From assembly GCF_014358015.1 (NCBI RefSeq), contig NZ_JACONV010000001.1:558001-622000 (forward strand): a stretch of 64,000 nucleotides of DNA, given 5' to 3'. This document shows positions 46,070 to 54,696 of this stretch, piece after piece. The notes beneath the pieces are model-generated. The model did no database searches, was not told the DNA's origin, and saw nothing but the letters and a program-made list of their open reading frames with translations. Both the position numbers and the translations under genes were made by a program. Positions within the stretch are counted from its first letter, which is position 1. Every line of letters begins with the position of its first letter. Source of the stretch: Pseudomonas triticifolii. GTDB taxonomy: Bacteria > Pseudomonadota > Gammaproteobacteria > Pseudomonadales > Pseudomonadaceae.

Positions 46070-46771
46070 TCATTTAACGCCGCGGCTCAGTGTTCGGGTC
46101 GCCTCACCTGCCGCCTGCTCCTGCCCGGCCTGAGACAAATCGGCGGCCGCCTTCAGCCAGCGCTGCGAGTCCACCTGGGCAGGCAGCTGCCGAGGCGACT
46201 GAATCAGCACCGCCCAGCCTCCTGCATGCTTCCATGCAGCAACAAAACTGCTGAAGCTCATGACGTAACGCCGGTCCATGCCTGCCTGCAGCAATACGGT
46301 CTCCTTGACCCGGTTGTAGCCGACCAGCACGCCATAACGCGGCTCCTTCCAGAAGGCAGAGCCTTGGGAGAAACGCAACATCACGGGATAGCCCGCCGAG
46401 ACCTGAGTGAGCAGCGATTCCAGCGTGCTGTCCAGCGGGTACACCACAAAACCGTACTCGCGAGCGACTCTGGGCATGTTCTGTTCAAGACGATCTTCAG
46501 CACCAGGCAGCTGCAACGGTTTATCCAGCAAACCCGGCGTGGTCTGCACCTGTTGATGGGTCAGCATGGTTGCCAGCGCCACAGGACCGCTCTGATAGAT
46601 ATTGCCCCGGAAGAAAGGCACCGAGTTGAGCTCGACGCGATCCGGCAGGCTTTTTATCTGAGGTGTGACCATCGAAGCGCATCCCGACAGGCTCATGACG
46701 AGCACAGCGAGCACTAACAAACCCTTTGAACGAACTGCGTTTACAAGACTGGATACCGGCAACATGTTCAC
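46070..46771 (-). CDS. C39-like lipoprotein lacking catalytic cysteine
   Basis: A 233-residue lipoprotein: signal with lipobox LSGC (Cys31), then a papain-like C39 domain. The active-site segment, normally YQCGPAALA in related Pseudomonas proteins as I recall them, here reads YQSGPVALA (Ser61, codon AGC, one base from TGC). The histidine region, usually ..HYAVVVGY, reads PRYGVLVGY. Both catalytic residues therefore seem lost and the protein is probably a binding or structural factor rather than a peptidase. It would sit in the outer membrane or periplasm. A repeat-like C-terminus of about 45 residues follows the domain. Confidence 0.8.
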   Translation of the reverse strand: MNMLPVSSLVNAVRSKGLLVLAVLVMSLSGCASMVTPQIKSLPDRVELNSVPFFRGNIYQSGPVALATMLTHQQVQTTPGLLDKPLQLPGAEDRLEQNMPRVAREYGFVVYPLDSTLESLLTQVSAGYPVMLRFSQGSAFWKEPRYGVLVGYNRVKETVLLQAGMDRRYVMSFSSFVAAWKHAGGWAVLIQSPRQLPAQVDSQRWLKAAADLSQAGQEQAAGEATRTLSRGVK

Positions 46772-46985
46772 TCACTTCAACTGACATCGAGCAATCACCA
46801 CCCGAACTGAATGCGGATCATAGAGCCCTCGGGGAGCCCGGTATAGCCTTTGGGCACAGTCAGGCAAAGCCGATAGATCGAATCGGTCATACCAGCGTGC
46901 CATTGGTCAATTAATCGAAACATGCCCAGTACTAGACTGTCAGTTATCAAGAATGCAACACAAAGCAGGAATGACGGAGGCAGTT

Positions 46986-47165
46986 ATGAGCCTGGAAATG
47001 ACAATCGTGATGCTGATCGCTTCGTGGCTTGCTGTGGCGTGCGCCATGCTGTGGGGAGTGCTGCGTATTTCCCGCCGCCATCACCCGCGCAGCGACGTAG
47101 CCACTTCGGTGACTCGCGCGCCTATGAGCAGCCATGCCAAGGTTCACCCAGCTGCGGCTCATTGA
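46986..47165 (+). CDS. 59-residue single-span membrane protein
   Basis: Starts MSLEMTIVMLIASWLAVACAM: one hydrophobic helix at the N-terminus (about 4-24), then a basic, histidine-rich tail (RISRRHHPRSD) that would face the cytosol. GGAGG lies six bases before the ATG at 46986, better than the earlier in-frame ATG at 46953. The function is unknown. A terminator shared with terC follows. Confidence 0.65.
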   Translation: MSLEMTIVMLIASWLAVACAMLWGVLRISRRHHPRSDVATSVTRAPMSSHAKVHPAAAH

Positions 47166-47211
47166 GAAAAACTCAAGCCTGATCCAGCCTGCAGGCTGAA
47201 CCTGGAAATGT

Positions 47212-47252
47212 AAAACGGCCGACCCGATTGCTCGGGCCGGCCGTTGTTTTTT
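47212..47252. terminator. Bidirectional terminator
   Basis: ACGGCCGACCCGA and TCGGGCCGGCCGT pair with one mismatch, flanked by AAAA on the left and a T run on the right. It ends the small membrane gene and the convergent TerC gene. Confidence 0.85.
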
Positions 47253-47261
47253 GCAGCGCTA

Positions 47262-48020
47262 TCAGACGGTGGAAGCCTGACGGGCAGCCTTCTTGCGCTT
47301 GGCCTTACGGACCAGCATGTTCAGGCCTTCAATCGCTGCCGAGAACGTCATGGCGGCGTAGATGTAGCCCTTCGGAACATGGGCACCGAAGCCTTCGGCG
47401 ATCAGTGTCATACCGATCATGATCAGGAAGCCCAGCGCCAACATGACCACTGTCGGGTTGTCGTTGATGAACTTCGCCAGCGGGTTGGCGGCAACCAGCA
47501 TCACCACTACGGCACTCACGACAGCGATGATCATGATCGGCAAGTGCTCGGTCATGCCAACAGCAGTGATGATGCTGTCGATGGAGAACACCAGGTCCAG
47601 CATCAGGATCTGAACGATCGCGCTACCCATGGTCAACGCAACGGTGGCGCTCAAGGTTTTCTCTTCCTCAGTCTTCACGTCCATGCTGTGATGGATTTCC
47701 GTTGTCGCTTTCCAGACCAGGAACAAGCCACCGGCGATCAGAATCATGTCCTTCCACGAGAAGGCCTGACCAAACATTTCAAACACCGGCTCGGTCAACT
47801 GGACGATATACGCCACGGTGCTGAGCAGGCCCAAGCGCATGACCAACGCCATGCCGATGCCCAGTTTCCTTGCCTTCTCACGCTGGTGTTCCGGCAGTTT
47901 GTTGGTGATGATCGAGATGAAGATCAGGTTATCGATACCCAGTACGACTTCCATCACGACCAGCGTCGCCAGTGCAATCCAGGCGGCTGGACTGGTCGCG
48001 AGTTCCAATAGGTATTCCAT
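47262..48020 (-). CDS. TerC/Alx family membrane protein
   Basis: A 252-residue inner-membrane protein with seven or more hydrophobic helices. Signature acidic motifs within helices are present: [16 protein letters not shown] (about 22-37) and [18 protein letters not shown] (about 128-145), which bind metal ions in the family. Members such as Alx and MeeY/MeeF export manganese, and TerC links to tellurite tolerance. It ends with a lysine/arginine-rich tail. The substrate here is likely Mn(2+), by inference. Confidence 0.9.
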   Translation of the reverse strand: MEYLLELATSPAAWIALATLVVMEVVLGIDNLIFISIITNKLPEHQREKARKLGIGMALVMRLGLLSTVAYIVQLTEPVFEMFGQAFSWKDMILIAGGLFLVWKATTEIHHSMDVKTEEEKTLSATVALTMGSAIVQILMLDLVFSIDSIITAVGMTEHLPIMIIAVVSAVVVMLVAANPLAKFINDNPTVVMLALGFLIMIGMTLIAEGFGAHVPKGYIYAAMTFSAAIEGLNMLVRKAKRKKAARQASTV

Positions 48021-48058
48021 AGATCACTGCCCTGCCTGAGCCAATAGTTGAACGAATG

Positions 48059-48301
48059 TTAGATTTCTTTACCGGATTTGCTTTCTGATTCAGCGGAGCT
48101 TGGTGCCGGTTCCTGCACCGAAAGTTCCCGCTTGGCCTCGTCCAGCGCCTTGGTTGCAGCCTGATGCGTATCGTCGATCGCCTGCTTGGCTGAATCCGCC
48201 GCCTTGTCCAGCACATGCTTTGACGAAGACTCGATCTGATCGCACCCTGCCATTACCAGCAGCGAGCCACTCAATAGTACAGCGTAAAATGATTTATTCA
48301 T
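48059..48301 (-). CDS. Small lipoprotein
   Basis: An 80-residue protein: lipobox LVMAGC (Cys near 18), then a helical, Ala/Asp/Lys-rich stretch with heptad-like repeats (AADSAKQAIDDTHQAATKAL), ending in a Ser/Glu-rich tail. The first-person start at 48301 gives a proper signal; an in-frame ATG six codons earlier would not. It resembles small alanine-rich outer-membrane lipoproteins of unknown function. It is divergent from nhaR with 132 bases between. Confidence 0.78.
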   Translation of the reverse strand: MNKSFYAVLLSGSLLVMAGCDQIESSSKHVLDKAADSAKQAIDDTHQAATKALDEAKRELSVQEPAPSSAESESKSGKEI

Positions 48302-48433
48302 GTGTCCCTCGATAGTCAAGGCCGGACAGTGCTTTCGGTCCGGCGTTGGAACAGCATTCTAGGGAAACGGAAACATCAGGAAAATTCGATTTTATACGCG
48401 ATATACTTCGGTTTTACCGAATCCGGAATCGAT

Positions 48434-49336
48434 ATGCTCAATTACCGTCAATTGCACTACTTCTGGATCGTGGCCAAGACCGGCAGCATCGTGCGGGCAT
48501 GCGAACAATTGAACCTCACGCCACAGACCGTCAGCGGTCAGATCAGCCTGCTGGAAACAGCACTGGGTGTGGATCTTTTCCAGCGCGTGGGTCGCCAACT
48601 GGAAATGACTGAGGCCGGCCGTATGGCGCTGCCGTACGCCGAGCAGATGTTTCAACTGGGCAACGAACTTGAGACCCTGTTGAGTTCACACCCTGACGAA
48701 CAACAGCTGCTGTTTCGGATTGGCGTGGCAGACGTCGTGCCCAAATCCATCGTCTATCACCTGATTGCGCCGACGATGGACCTGGATGGATCGATCCGCA
48801 TCACCTGCCGCGAGGACAAGCTTGAGCGGCTGCTGGCCGACCTGGCGATTCAACGTCTGGACATGGTGATTTCCGACAGCCCGATGCCCCCTCACCTGGA
48901 TATCAAGGGACATAGCCAGAAGCTGGGAGAATGCGGCGTCAGTTTTTTTGCGACCCGGGAAGTGGCTGAGCGTATCGGAAACGATTTCCCGCGCTGCATG
49001 CATGGCGCACCGCTGTTGATACCCGGCCAGGAAACGGTCGTGCGGGGCCGGCTGATGCGTTGGTTCGCCGAGCTGAAAATCCAGCCGCGCATCGTCGGCG
49101 AATTCGATGACAGTGCGCTGATGAAGGCTTTCGGAAAATCAGGCAGCGGCGTGTTCGTGGCACCCAGCGTGATCGCGGACGAGGTACAGAGTCAGTATGG
49201 CGTAGACGTCATCGGCCAGACCGATGCGGTGACAGAGTCGTTCTACGCAATCACTGTAGAGCGCAAGGTCCGGCACCCCGCCGTGATCGCCATCGCCGAG
49301 GGTGCACGTAACCAGTTGTTCACTGACAGCGTTTAG
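48434..49336 (+). CDS. nhaR: LysR-type regulator NhaR
   Basis: A 300-residue LysR regulator beginning MLNYRQLHYFWIVAKTGSI, with the helix-turn-helix continuing through LNLTPQTVSGQISLLE (about 30-46). The effector domain includes FRIGVADVVPKSIVYHLIAPT and FGKSGSGVFVAPSVI-type segments in pieces, which match NhaR, the sodium-responsive activator of nhaA and of osmC and pga genes in enterics. No antiporter gene is adjacent, so the target is elsewhere. Its stop overlaps the convergent MFS gene by four bases. The ATG at 48434 is preferred; the frame stays open upstream without a good start. Confidence 0.88.
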   Translation: MLNYRQLHYFWIVAKTGSIVRACEQLNLTPQTVSGQISLLETALGVDLFQRVGRQLEMTEAGRMALPYAEQMFQLGNELETLLSSHPDEQQLLFRIGVADVVPKSIVYHLIAPTMDLDGSIRITCREDKLERLLADLAIQRLDMVISDSPMPPHLDIKGHSQKLGECGVSFFATREVAERIGNDFPRCMHGAPLLIPGQETVVRGRLMRWFAELKIQPRIVGEFDDSALMKAFGKSGSGVFVAPSVIADEVQSQYGVDVIGQTDAVTESFYAITVERKVRHPAVIAIAEGARNQLFTDSV

Positions 49337-50487
49337 GCGGTGATCGGTGCGGGCCTGCTCTTCATCAAAAGCCCGGCCAGCAGTATCGCCAGGAAAATGA
49401 TGCCGGCTGCGGCAAAGCCAAGCTTGCCCAACCCCAGATGATCGATCACCCGCCCGCCAATGACTGCGCCGATGCCGATCCCCAGATTCGCACCGGCGAT
49501 ATTCAGTGACGCGGCGAAAGCCGGTGCCTGAGGCGCAGCCTTGATCAGACGTACATGGCTGACCAGAAACAACGCAGCCTGGGTCACGCCCCACACCGCC
49601 AGTGCGAGTGCCAGGGCGAGATAGGAGTGAATGCTCGGCACCACCGCTACCATGCCCACCACCATGAATGCACAGAACACCAGACTGGCGATCAGTGGAT
49701 GTCGGTCCACCATGCGCCCGCCGAGCGAGTTACCGAGCAGCCCGACGGCACCAAAGCCCATGAGGCACCAGCCGACCAGCGTGCCGTCGAAACCGGCCAG
49801 ACGCTCCAGCATGTCCGCCAGGTAGGTATAGGCCGTGAACATGCCACTGAACACCAGTACCGACAGCAGCACGTGGCCCTGCATCAACGGGCTGCGCAGG
49901 ATGCCGAACTGACTGAGCATGGAAACCGGATCTTTGGTGAGGATGGTTTTGGGCAGGTACACCGTCAACAGCAGCGCCTTGGCAAAAGCCAGCACCGACA
50001 GGGCTGCAAATGCCGTCCGCCAGCCGAATGCGTCGGAAATCAACGTACCGACCGGGATGCCGAACACCGTGGCACAGACAATCCCGAAACCGATTCGAGC
50101 AATCGCCCGCCCCGCGAACTTCGGACCGACGATGTCTACCGCCGTTTCGCTGGCCAACGCCCAGAATACCGGCAGCCCCAATGCCGGGATCAGCCGGGCA
50201 AGCCCCATCACCGCGATGTTTGGCGCCAGCGCTGCCAGCGCATTGGAGAGCCCGAACAGAATCAGAATGCCAACGAACAAACGCTTGCGATTGAAGCGCG
50301 AACAATACGCCGTCAGGAATGGGCCAAACGCAGCCACGGTGAACGCGAACAGGGTCACCAGCAGACCCGCCTGAGGCACGGTGACCTGCAGATCACGAGC
50401 CATGGCAGGCAAAAGGCCGACGATGACGAACTCTGTGGTCAGCACGGTAAACCCGGCGGCTGACAACAGCAGAATGGGCAATAACAT
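49333..50487 (-). CDS. MFS exporter (sugar/drug efflux, AraJ/SotB-like)
   Basis: A 384-residue major facilitator with twelve hydrophobic helices. The opening LPILLLSAAGFTVLTTEFVIVGLLPA is typical of the DHA1 subgroup, followed by the signature loop between helices 2 and 3 (RFNRKRLFVGIL). The ATG at 50487 starts the first helix; an upstream in-frame ATG would add ten residues with no hydrophobic match. The substrate is unknown: sugars, sugar analogues or drugs. Confidence 0.88.
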   Translation of the reverse strand: MLLPILLLSAAGFTVLTTEFVIVGLLPAMARDLQVTVPQAGLLVTLFAFTVAAFGPFLTAYCSRFNRKRLFVGILILFGLSNALAALAPNIAVMGLARLIPALGLPVFWALASETAVDIVGPKFAGRAIARIGFGIVCATVFGIPVGTLISDAFGWRTAFAALSVLAFAKALLLTVYLPKTILTKDPVSMLSQFGILRSPLMQGHVLLSVLVFSGMFTAYTYLADMLERLAGFDGTLVGWCLMGFGAVGLLGNSLGGRMVDRHPLIASLVFCAFMVVGMVAVVPSIHSYLALALALAVWGVTQAALFLVSHVRLIKAAPQAPAFAASLNIAGANLGIGIGAVIGGRVIDHLGLGKLGFAAAGIIFLAILLAGLLMKSRPAPITA

Positions 50488-50572
50488 CAAAACTCCAGAA
50501 CAACGACACAGGCTCACCCGAGCGGTGTGCCTGCGCTGAACATATAAAAATCAGTATCGAATGCGAAGCGAA

Positions 50573-50608
50573 TCAGGCGTCGTTGCCGAAGCTGGCAACC
50601 ACACCTGA
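50573..50608 (-). terminator. Long hairpin between DUF1993 gene and MFS gene
   Basis: Two 15-base arms (50573-50587 and 50594-50608) match at 13 positions around a six-base loop, 32 bases past the DUF1993 stop. There is no T run, so its role as a terminator or stabiliser is uncertain. Confidence 0.5.
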
Positions 50609-50640
50609 CGAGAGGATGTATCCGACTTAAAACAACAACC

Positions 50641-51150
50641 TTAGAACTTGCCCATGAAGTCGCGCTTGCCGATCTCGACACCATTATGGCGCAGCAGGTC
50701 GTAAGCCGTGGTGACGTGGAAGAAGAACTGCGGCAACGCGTAGCTCAGCAGATAAGCCTGGCCGTTCAAGCGACGCTCTTTTTCGGTGCCTGGGCGCAGC
50801 ACGATTTCGATGCCTTCGTTGCCATCGACCTGCTCAGGCTTGATGCTGCCGATGAATTCAAGCGTCTTGGCCAACAGCGCCTGCAGCTCGGCAAAGCTGG
50901 TTTCCGTGTCTTCATAGACCGGAATATCGACACCAGCCAGACGCGCCGAAGCACCCTTGGCGAAATCCACAGCGATCTGTACCTGACGGGTGAATGGCAA
51001 CATGTCCGGGAACAGGCGCGCCTGCAGCAAAGCTGGAGGCTGGATCTTCTTCTCGGTCGCGTGGGTTTCAGCCTTGGTCAGAACGTCGCTCAGTGCGTTG
51101 AGCATTTGCTGGAAGACAGGAATCGAAGCGGCGTACAGGGAGATAGACAT
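50641..51150 (-). CDS. DUF1993 family protein
   Basis: A 169-residue soluble, helical protein opening MSISLYAASIPVFQQMLNALSDVL and ending with HVTTAYDLLRHNGVEIGKRDFMG, both conserved marks of DUF1993, which has a DinB-like four-helix fold. The function is unknown; a metal-dependent role is possible because of the fold and its conserved histidine near the C-terminus. The ATG at 51150 follows an AGGA-type site; an upstream ATG in the same frame lacks one. It stands alone. Confidence 0.85.
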   Translation of the reverse strand: MSISLYAASIPVFQQMLNALSDVLTKAETHATEKKIQPPALLQARLFPDMLPFTRQVQIAVDFAKGASARLAGVDIPVYEDTETSFAELQALLAKTLEFIGSIKPEQVDGNEGIEIVLRPGTEKERRLNGQAYLLSYALPQFFFHVTTAYDLLRHNGVEIGKRDFMGKF

Positions 51151-51294
51151 GACATATCCTGAGTGGGAAAGGCGCAATTATAGACCTGCCAAACATGAAA
51201 GACCCCGCGTCTTTTAAAAGACCGTGCGTATGGGCTGGCAAAAAACGGCAACACCTCATAGGCTGATCCACCGCCATTACTCAGGGAAGCGTCC

Positions 51295-51963
51295 ATGTCC
51301 ACCGAACCCTCCTCGACCGAAGCGCCAGACACGGCAGAAACGTTGCAGCTCACCAGTACCGAAGTGCGCATCCTGGGCTGCCTGATCGAAAAGCAGGCGA
51401 CCAATCCCGAGACTTACCCGCTGACCCTTAACGCGCTGGTGCTGGCCTGCAACCAGAAAACCAGCCGTGACCCGGTCATGAACCTGACTCAGGGTCAAGT
51501 GGGCCAGAGCCTTCGAGCGCTGGAGGGCCGCGGGTTGACGCGACTGGTAATGGGCAGCCGCGCCGACCGCTGGGAACACAAGGTCGACAAGGCGCTGGAG
51601 CTGGTACCCGCGCAGGTCATCCTGACCGGTCTGCTGCTGTTGCGCGGCCCGCAGACGGTGAACGAGCTGATGACGCGCAGCAACCGGATGCACGACTTCG
51701 AAGATGCCGAGCAGGTTGTCCACCAACTGGAGCGACTGATCGCCAGAAACCTGGCCATGCTGGTGCCGCGTCAGGCAGGCCAGCGCGAGGACCGCTACAT
51801 GCACACGCTGGGCGACCCTGACGACCTGCAAGCGCTGCTCGCCCATCGCCAGGCTGCGCCTGACCGCAGCGCAGTCAACACAGCGTCGAATGAGCGCATC
51901 GACGAGCTTGAGGCACGTGTCGCCGCGCTCGAAGAGCGGCTGGCAAAGCTCGAACAGCAGTGA
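51295..51963 (+). CDS. YceH family protein (DUF480)
   Basis: A 222-residue protein with two winged-helix-like repeats. The hallmark segments are [40 protein letters not shown] (about 15-55, in pieces) and [23 protein letters not shown] (about 105-127). It ends in a coiled coil of Glu/Ala/Leu heptads (about 195-222). The function is not established; a DNA- or partner-binding role is inferred from the fold. GGGAAGC lies before the ATG. Confidence 0.9.
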   Translation: MSTEPSSTEAPDTAETLQLTSTEVRILGCLIEKQATNPETYPLTLNALVLACNQKTSRDPVMNLTQGQVGQSLRALEGRGLTRLVMGSRADRWEHKVDKALELVPAQVILTGLLLLRGPQTVNELMTRSNRMHDFEDAEQVVHQLERLIARNLAMLVPRQAGQREDRYMHTLGDPDDLQALLAHRQAAPDRSAVNTASNERIDELEARVAALEERLAKLEQQ

Positions 51964-51976
51964 CAGCGCAGGCGGC

Positions 51977-52789
51977 TCAGCCCCGGGCGAAGGCCGCCGC
52001 CTTCTGATATTGCTCATCGGTCGGGCGAACGCCGGTGTACAGCACGAACTGCTCAAGCGCCTGAATGGCCGCGACTTCATCGCCGCTGATGACCTTTTTG
52101 CCCAGGCGGCGGGCGGCCTGGATCAGTGGTGTTTGTGCAGGCGTTGCCACCACATCGAAAATCGTTTGGGCCGCTTCGATGGCCTGCTCGTCGAACGCCA
52201 GCTCATCAGCCTGCGCCCCGATCATGCCCAACGGCGTGACGTTGACCAGCAACGCTGGACGCTCATTGCCCAGCTCGGCTTGCCAGCGAAAACCACAGGC
52301 TTCAGCCAGACGCTTTCCGGCCTGCTCATTACGGGCCACGATCAGGCCGTCGGTGAACCCTGCATCGCGCAGCGCAAAGGCCACAGCCTTGGCCATGCCA
52401 CCGCTGCCACGCAAGGCAAACGGGGTGTGGGGAACGGCATGGCTCTTCATGAGCTGAGCGACCGCGATGTAATCGGTATTGAACGCCTTGAGATGCCCGT
52501 CGGTGTTGACGATGGTATTGATCGACTGAATGGCCGCCGCTGATGCATCCAGTTCGTCCACCAGTGCGATGCAGTCTTCCTTGAAAGGCATCGACACCGC
52601 GCTGCCGCGAATGCCCAGCGCCCGGATTCCTGCCACCGCAGCCGCCAGGTCATTAGGGGCGAAGGTCTTGTAGTAGTAATTAAGGCCCAACTGTTCATAA
52701 AGATGGTTATGGAAGCGTACGCCGAAGTTTCCTGGGCGTGCCGCCATGGACATGCACAGTAACGTGTCCCTGTTGGCAGTAATGGCCAT
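51977..52789 (-). CDS. Shikimate dehydrogenase-like protein (SdhL type)
   Basis: A 270-residue AroE-fold enzyme that retains the catalytic lysine (SMPFKED, near 71) and aspartate (FNTDYIAV, near 105), and the cofactor loop GSGGMAKAVAFAL (about 128-140). The N-terminal substrate loop reads LCMSMAARPGNFGVRFHN, lacking the S-x-S of true AroE. This matches the HI0607/SdhL subgroup, which works slowly with shikimate, so its real substrate is probably different. A second, true aroE is expected elsewhere. It is convergent with yceH. Confidence 0.88.
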   Translation of the reverse strand: MAITANRDTLLCMSMAARPGNFGVRFHNHLYEQLGLNYYYKTFAPNDLAAAVAGIRALGIRGSAVSMPFKEDCIALVDELDASAAAIQSINTIVNTDGHLKAFNTDYIAVAQLMKSHAVPHTPFALRGSGGMAKAVAFALRDAGFTDGLIVARNEQAGKRLAEACGFRWQAELGNERPALLVNVTPLGMIGAQADELAFDEQAIEAAQTIFDVVATPAQTPLIQAARRLGKKVISGDEVAAIQALEQFVLYTGVRPTDEQYQKAAAFARG

Positions 52790-53012
52790 GTTTTTCTCCC
52801 GAACGGTATTGGATTAAAGCGGTGTGCCAGGCGTACACTGTGCCTCGCCGGTGACGACAAAGTTGCCTGGCACTCTTGATCGAAAGCACCTTACATAAAA
52901 TTTACTCAACGATTTCGCAGTTTTTTACAAATTCGATGTCTTAGAGTTATCCCGTGGCAGTGCTTGAGAGTAATGCAGGCCCGCGACAACGGGTTGAAAG
53001 CGAGGAACACTC

Positions 53013-53384
53013 ATGATTCGTCAAATCCCCAAGATTGCCTTGTTTATAGGTGCGTTGGCCTTGGCAGGCCAGGCGAACGCCGATCATCGTGGCTGGGGTG
53101 GCCCAGCCGTGGTAGGTGCTTTGGTAGGCGCGGCTGTGGTGGGAGCAGCGGTATCGTCCAGCCGTGACAGAACGGTCTATGTCGAGCGTCAGCCGGTTTA
53201 CTATCAGCCACCGGTGCAGCAGGTTTACTACGCGCCGCCGCCCCCGCCGCCCGTGGTTTATTATCAGCAGCCCGCGTATGAGGTCGTAGAGCGTTATCCG
53301 GCTCCGCCACCGCGTTACTACCGTCGCTATGACGGGCCGCCGCCAGGCTACTATCAGGGCTATGGCCCGCATGGTCGCTGGTAA
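53013..53384 (+). CDS. Secreted Tyr/Pro-rich protein
   Basis: A 123-residue exported protein: signal peptide with a cut near ANA-D (about 23-24), a glycine/alanine-rich helix (VVGALVGAAVVGAAV, about 30-45) resembling a glycine-zipper segment, then a low-complexity tail dominated by Tyr, Pro, Gln and Arg (about 55-123). There is no catalytic motif. Such proteins are found in the periplasm or cell surface of pseudomonads with unknown role. GCGAGGAAC precedes the ATG. A strong terminator follows. Confidence 0.8.
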   Translation: MIRQIPKIALFIGALALAGQANADHRGWGGPAVVGALVGAAVVGAAVSSSRDRTVYVERQPVYYQPPVQQVYYAPPPPPPVVYYQQPAYEVVERYPAPPPRYYRRYDGPPPGYYQGYGPHGRW

Positions 53385-53390
53385 CAGCAC

Positions 53391-53418
53391 AAAAACCCGC
53401 CTTTATCGGCGGGTTTTT
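53391..53418 (+). terminator. Rho-independent terminator
   Basis: AAAAACCCGCC and GGCGGGTTTTT pair around a six-base loop right after the Tyr/Pro-rich gene. Confidence 0.9.
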
Positions 53419-53555
53419 CATTTCTTGCTCACACTCGGGTGCGTTGCCGCAACGTGCCGGACCCTCGTTCCCGTCAATGACGACTATTGAGAGCGTCGAT
53501 TTCTGCCCGCAGCGCTCAACTCGTAAAGTAGCGCCATGCAAAGAAGGAGGTCGCT

Positions 53556-53738
53556 ATGAACAACGTTCAAATCATGTCGGTGGTAGGCAGTGCAGTCCCG
53601 GCTTCGCTCAGAGAGCGCGGCCTGTTGGCGTGCTGGTACCTGATTCAGGACGGTGAACCGGTCAGCGGCCCCTTCGCATCATTGCCCGTGGCCCAGGCTT
53701 TTTCCGAGGAACTGAAAAGTCGCGTCCTGAATAGCTGA
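53556..53738 (+). CDS. Conserved-looking 60-residue hypothetical protein
   Basis: A small soluble protein, MNNVQIMSVVGSAVPAS..., with a central ACWYLIQDGEPVSGPFASLPVAQAF segment and no membrane helix or signal. AAGGAGG lies seven bases before the ATG, an almost ideal ribosome-binding site, and a clean terminator follows at 53784, so it is a real single-gene unit. The function is unknown. The W-Y..DG.P.SGPF pattern looks like a GYF-type or small binding module, but this is a guess. Confidence 0.75.
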   Translation: MNNVQIMSVVGSAVPASLRERGLLACWYLIQDGEPVSGPFASLPVAQAFSEELKSRVLNS

Positions 53739-53783
53739 CGCTCTGATGAAAGAACTTCGTGCGTTGCTCCGCACTCTCCCTTG

Positions 53784-53811
53784 ACCGCATCGTTTGATGC
53801 GGTTTTTTTAT
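53784..53811 (+). terminator. Rho-independent terminator
   Basis: ACCGCATC and GATGCGGT pair around GTTT, followed by seven T residues. It ends the 60-residue protein gene. Confidence 0.9.
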
Positions 53812-53884
53812 TTTGGCAGGCCAGCAAACAGAGGGCTGTGATTGACGCATTGCGCTGTGGGCCCAACCTCCAGAGCAGACCCGA

Positions 53885-54445
53885 TCACGTCCGCTCGGCC
53901 ATCGCCGCATTGACCTGGCAACGGTGGGTGAGCTTCTGCAGACGCTTTTCCAGCGCCATGAACACCACGCGATCATTGCGACCGCTGTCCAGTTCATCGA
54001 TCAGGTCGTTAGCCACCTGACGCAGTTCGTAGGCCAGTACCACGCGGTCGTCGTTCAGGTCCTGCTTGTGAGATTCGAACAGGCGGTGAAGGTAATCCTG
54101 CAAGGTGAACTTCAGGCTGTGACGATCACTGGCGCGCAGGTGCGCAAGGTTAAGGTTGATGCGCCCGTGCAATTCGCTCAGTTCACCGCACAAGTACTGC
54201 ATACGGCGGGCATAACCTGTCTCGCGATCACGCAGTTGCTTGCGAGCCAGCACCGCTTCCTGCCTGCGCTGGATGGCGGGCACAGCGATGGCGACCATCA
54301 TGCCCACGATCAGCGCGATGGCCTGCATCCAGCCTGCCCAATCCGAAGGCCGCGTAAAAAAACCGGCCAGCACCAGCAACACGACGACCAGTGAAGCCCC
54401 GATGACCAGAACAACGTAATCCTTGCCGATAAACCCCTTGAGCAT
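53885..54445 (-). CDS. Two-helix membrane protein of unknown function
   Basis: A 186-residue inner-membrane protein with two hydrophobic helices at the N-terminus (about 9-30 and 37-58) and a cytosolic helical domain (about 60-186) rich in charged residues, with a coiled-coil character (RRQEAVLARKQLRDRETGYARR). AGGAG lies nine bases before the ATG at 54445; an in-frame upstream ATG has no such site. No family recognised. It is divergent from pbpG, and a CTTAA direct repeat lies between them. Confidence 0.75.
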   Translation of the reverse strand: MLKGFIGKDYVVLVIGASLVVVLLVLAGFFTRPSDWAGWMQAIALIVGMMVAIAVPAIQRRQEAVLARKQLRDRETGYARRMQYLCGELSELHGRINLNLAHLRASDRHSLKFTLQDYLHRLFESHKQDLNDDRVVLAYELRQVANDLIDELDSGRNDRVVFMALEKRLQKLTHRCQVNAAMAERT

Positions 54446-54553
54446 TGCGTAACTCCTGAAATCCATGCCTTTCTATGGCAGGGAATGCTAATCGGTGTGA
54501 GCGTTGGACACCACGACTATTCAGGGTGCAGTCGGTTTTATGCCGTTTTCCTA

Positions 54554-54569
54554 CTTAACAGCAACTTAA
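54554..54569 (+). promoter_or_regulatory. CTTAA-N6-CTTAA direct repeat, PmrA/QseB-like box
   Basis: CTTAA (54554-54558) and CTTAA (54565-54569) are exactly 11 bases apart, one helical turn, and the repeat extends as CTTAAC. This matches the binding pattern known for QseB- and PmrA-type response regulators. It lies about 130 bases before pbpG and 110 bases before the divergent membrane gene. Confidence 0.45.
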
Positions 54570-54696
54570 CAACCTGCAGTTTTCCGTTTTTATTGACGAA
54601 ACGCCCTACAACGCCCATCGACATACTGCAAAGCCTGCTCATAAAATGCCGGGTTTCCTTTATCCCTTTCGTTAACACCCCTTTATCGAGTGAGCC

